Source of the DNA: JANXXV01 sp038200305
GTDB taxonomy: Bacteria > Acidobacteriota > Terriglobia > Bryobacterales > Bryobacteraceae
DNA length: 6,444 bases
Direction of reading: 5' to 3'
NCBI GenBank assembly: GCA_038200305.1
Contig: JBBPYD010000075.1
Coordinates: 1-6,444 of the forward strand
This document shows positions 4,266 through 6,444 of this stretch, one piece after another. Every line of letters starts with the position of its first letter. Position 1 is the first letter of the stretch. The translations under genes were made by a program, and so were the position numbers. A model generated the notes under the pieces. That model searched no databases. It was not told the DNA's origin and saw nothing but the letters and a program-made list of their open reading frames with translations.

Positions 4266-6444
4266 TGCGCCGTTTCCTTTCTGTCTTCATTACGGCCTGT
4301 TTGTTCGCCGCCTGGTTACCGGCCGCAACCGTACCTACTCCGCAGAGCCATTTCGGCCACACGATGGGGGCGGATCGCAGGCTGCTCGATTGGGACAAGG
4401 TGATCTCCTATTTTCAGAGTCTTGAAAAAGCAAGCGATCGCATTCGCGTGGCGGAATTGGGCAAGACCACGGAAGGCCGTCCGTACATTGCCGCGACGAT
4501 TGCCGCGCCTGAAACTCTGCGCAGACTTGACCATTACCGCGAGATCCAAGCGCGCCTTTCCGATCCACGCAAGACGGCCGAAGCCGAAGCTGAGAAGTTG
4601 ATCGCGGAAGGCAAAACGGTGGTGATGATCACGTGTTCCATTCACTCGACAGAGGTTGCTTCCACCTCGAGCGCCATCGAGTTCGCGTACAAATTGCTGA
4701 CCGAAGAGAATCCGAAGTTCAAGGCGATTCTGGAGAACACGATATTCATTCTGGTGCCATCTCAGAATCCGGATGGAGTGGATATCGTCACGCAGTGGTA
4801 TCGCAAGACGTTGGGAACGCCGTATGAGGGCACATCGCCTCCAGAGCTTTACCACAAATACGTGGGCCACGATAACAACCGGGACTGGTACATCTTTTCG
4901 CAGGTGGAAACGCAGTTAGCCATCGCCAAGCTGCAGAACGTCTGGCATCCGCAGATTGTGTATGACGTGCATCAGCAGGGGGCGACTTCCTCGCGGATGT
5001 TCGTTCCACCGTGGCTCGATCCGGTGGACCCCAACATCGATCCGATTATCGCGCAGCTTTGCAATGCGGTGGGGGCGGGGATGGCGGCGGATCTGACGGC
5101 GGCGGGTAAGAAGGGCGTCGCCGTGAATGCGATGTACGATTTTTGGAACCCGTCCAGGCACTATCAGGCTTACCACGGCGGTCTTCGTATTCTGAGTGAA
5201 TCGGCCAGCGCGAAGCTGGCGACACCCATCACGGTCACCGCAGATGAGATCAGCAGCAACGCACTGGGCTACAATCCGCGCGAGCGAAGCTGGAATTATC
5301 TGGAGCCGTGGATGGGCGGAGAGTGGCACATGCGCGACATCGTCGATTACCAGTTGATCGCGTTGGAATCGTGCTTGTATCAGGCGGCGATTCGAAGAGC
5401 CGATCTATTGCGCAGCTTCTATCGCGTGGGTCAGAGGGCGATAGCGCGCACGGCCCCGTATGCGTTCGTAGTTCCTGTAACGCAACTGGATCCAGGATCG
5501 ACGAAGAAGATGCTGGAAACCCTGCAATTCGGGGATGTGGAAATCGAGCGTGCCGGGAGGACATTCAGTGCGGGCGGAAAGGAATACGCGGCAGGCAGCT
5601 ACGTGATTCCCATGCAGCAGCCGTATGGCTCATTTGCAAAGACGCTGTTGGAACGGCAGAATTATCCCGATCTTCGCGTCTATCCGAGTGGTCCGCCACG
5701 CCGGCCTTATGATGTGACCGCGCAGACTTTGCCGTTGCTGATGGGGGTGACGGTGGACACTATCAATCAGCCCTTCAGCGCTAACTTGAGCCGTGCAGAC
5801 CATTTCGGCGCACCTGTACCCAGTTCCGGCAAGCTGGCAGCCGGAGATGTTGACTCGTGGCGATCGGTGAACAAGGTCTGGGCGTCCGGCAAAAAGGTGT
5901 GGCGGGACATGAGCAGCGGCGATTTTCTGCTTGCGCCTGCGAATGGCCTGCGGCAACTGAAACAACCGCGGGTCGCGCTATACAAGAGCTACGTTCCCAG
6001 CATGGACGAAGGCTGGACCCGCTGGCTGCTGGAACAGTTCGCATTCTCTTATACGAATATTTACAACAAGGATTTTCAGTCCGCGGATCTGCATTCCAAG
6101 TTTGACGTCATCGTTTTCCCCGATCAGCATGCGGCGGTTATGCAATTGGGCCATCCGCTTGGATCGATGCCCGAAGAGTTTACCGGCGGAATTGGAGATA
6201 AGGGCGCTGAGGCGCTGAAGCAATTCGCCGCGCAGGGTGGCACGCTGGTGTTCCTCAACGACGCGGCGGAATACGCGCTGGAGCACCTGGGCGTTGATGT
6301 GAAGAACGTGCTTAAAGGGCTGTCCAACAAAGAGTTCTATTCTCCGGGTTCATTGCTGAATGCGACGTTGGACACCACGCATCCGCTTACTTTAGGTCTT
6401 CCGAAAGACATCGCTATTTGGTCGGAAGGGAGTCCGGCATTTGA
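4262..6444 (+). CDS. secreted M14-family metallopeptidase with C-terminal amidotransferase-like domain (partial, runs off the window)
   Basis: The frame is open for 727 codons from ATG 4262 to the edge, so the 3' end is missing. Residues 1-22 form a Sec signal peptide (MMRR, then FLSVFITACLFAAWL, cleavage near PAA), placing the protein outside the cytoplasm. M14 carboxypeptidase-type zinc ligands are His128 and Glu131 (HSTE) and His237 (YDVHQQG). NNRDW at 205-209 matches the Asn-Arg substrate-carboxylate motif, and Glu313 in ILSESAS is the likely catalytic glutamate. From about Pro569 (PRVALYKSYVPSMDEGW) a class I glutamine amidotransferase-like domain begins, as in long bacterial M14 proteins. 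Those, from memory, run to roughly 850-900 aa, so perhaps 130-170 residues are missing. ATG 4262 overlaps the previous stop (ATGA), with GGAG at 4247-4250; a second ATG follows directly. The natural substrate is unknown. Confidence 0.88.
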   Translation, partial: MMRRFLSVFITACLFAAWLPAATVPTPQSHFGHTMGADRRLLDWDKVISYFQSLEKASDRIRVAELGKTTEGRPYIAATIAAPETLRRLDHYREIQARLSDPRKTAEAEAEKLIAEGKTVVMITCSIHSTEVASTSSAIEFAYKLLTEENPKFKAILENTIFILVPSQNPDGVDIVTQWYRKTLGTPYEGTSPPELYHKYVGHDNNRDWYIFSQVETQLAIAKLQNVWHPQIVYDVHQQGATSSRMFVPPWLDPVDPNIDPIIAQLCNAVGAGMAADLTAAGKKGVAVNAMYDFWNPSRHYQAYHGGLRILSESASAKLATPITVTADEISSNALGYNPRERSWNYLEPWMGGEWHMRDIVDYQLIALESCLYQAAIRRADLLRSFYRVGQRAIARTAPYAFVVPVTQLDPGSTKKMLETLQFGDVEIERAGRTFSAGGKEYAAGSYVIPMQQPYGSFAKTLLERQNYPDLRVYPSGPPRRPYDVTAQTLPLLMGVTVDTINQPFSANLSRADHFGAPVPSSGKLAAGDVDSWRSVNKVWASGKKVWRDMSSGDFLLAPANGLRQLKQPRVALYKSYVPSMDEGWTRWLLEQFAFSYTNIYNKDFQSADLHSKFDVIVFPDQHAAVMQLGHPLGSMPEEFTGGIGDKGAEALKQFAAQGGTLVFLNDAAEYALEHLGVDVKNVLKGLSNKEFYSPGSLLNATLDTTHPLTLGLPKDIAIWSEGSPAF

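Noticed and set aside
4316..4870. Antisense open frame (184 aa) opposite the M14 peptidase
   Set aside because: The plus-strand frame carries a signal peptide and the M14 zinc motifs, so this is a reverse-strand shadow.
5068..5106. G-rich stretch as a possible G-quadruplex
   Set aside because: Only two runs of three or more G occur close together; the rest are GG pairs from Ala/Gly/Met codons in the peptidase gene.

Overview
The window looks like chromosomal DNA of a soil acidobacterium of the Bryobacter/Solibacter type. This is inferred from moderate-to-high GC, from the 175-aa single-pass membrane protein and the large secreted M14 peptidase (both of kinds I associate with that lineage), and from a bacterial myo-inositol oxygenase. 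It is a judgement from remembered protein style, not from a search. I see no tRNA, rRNA, CRISPR array, insertion sequence or phage gene.

Layout. Bases 2-115 are the 3' end of an unidentified plus-strand gene. A 105-base gap follows, holding a possible 15-codon small ORF with a good ribosome binding site (131-178) and a plausible promoter. Next comes a 175-aa membrane-anchored protein of unknown function (221-748). It converges on a minus-strand SprT-like zinc metalloprotease (824-1531), and a perfect 10-bp inverted repeat between them is the likely shared terminator. About 70 bases separate the protease start from a divergent gene run that fills the rest of the window.

The rightward run is fabH (ketoacyl-ACP synthase III, 1602-2591), myo-inositol oxygenase (2593-3441, one base after the fabH stop), a xylose-isomerase-like TIM-barrel protein (3504-4265), and a secreted M14-type metallopeptidase (4262 to beyond the window end, overlapping the previous gene by ATGA). 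Spacing suggests one transcript. The 62-base gap between the oxygenase and the TIM-barrel gene is the only real break, and it carries two copies of CCCATGGG plus a third partial copy that includes the next start codon. Those segments could form alternative hairpins.

Functionally, the oxygenase would turn myo-inositol and O2 into D-glucuronate. The TIM-barrel enzyme next to it could act on a sugar or sugar acid downstream, but its substrate cannot be read from the sequence. FabH starts fatty acid synthesis and the M14 protein would act outside the cytoplasm, so the run is not obviously one pathway. The most distinctive points are the animal-like oxygenase with every diiron ligand intact, its tight coupling to fabH, and the switch-like repeats ahead of the TIM-barrel start codon.
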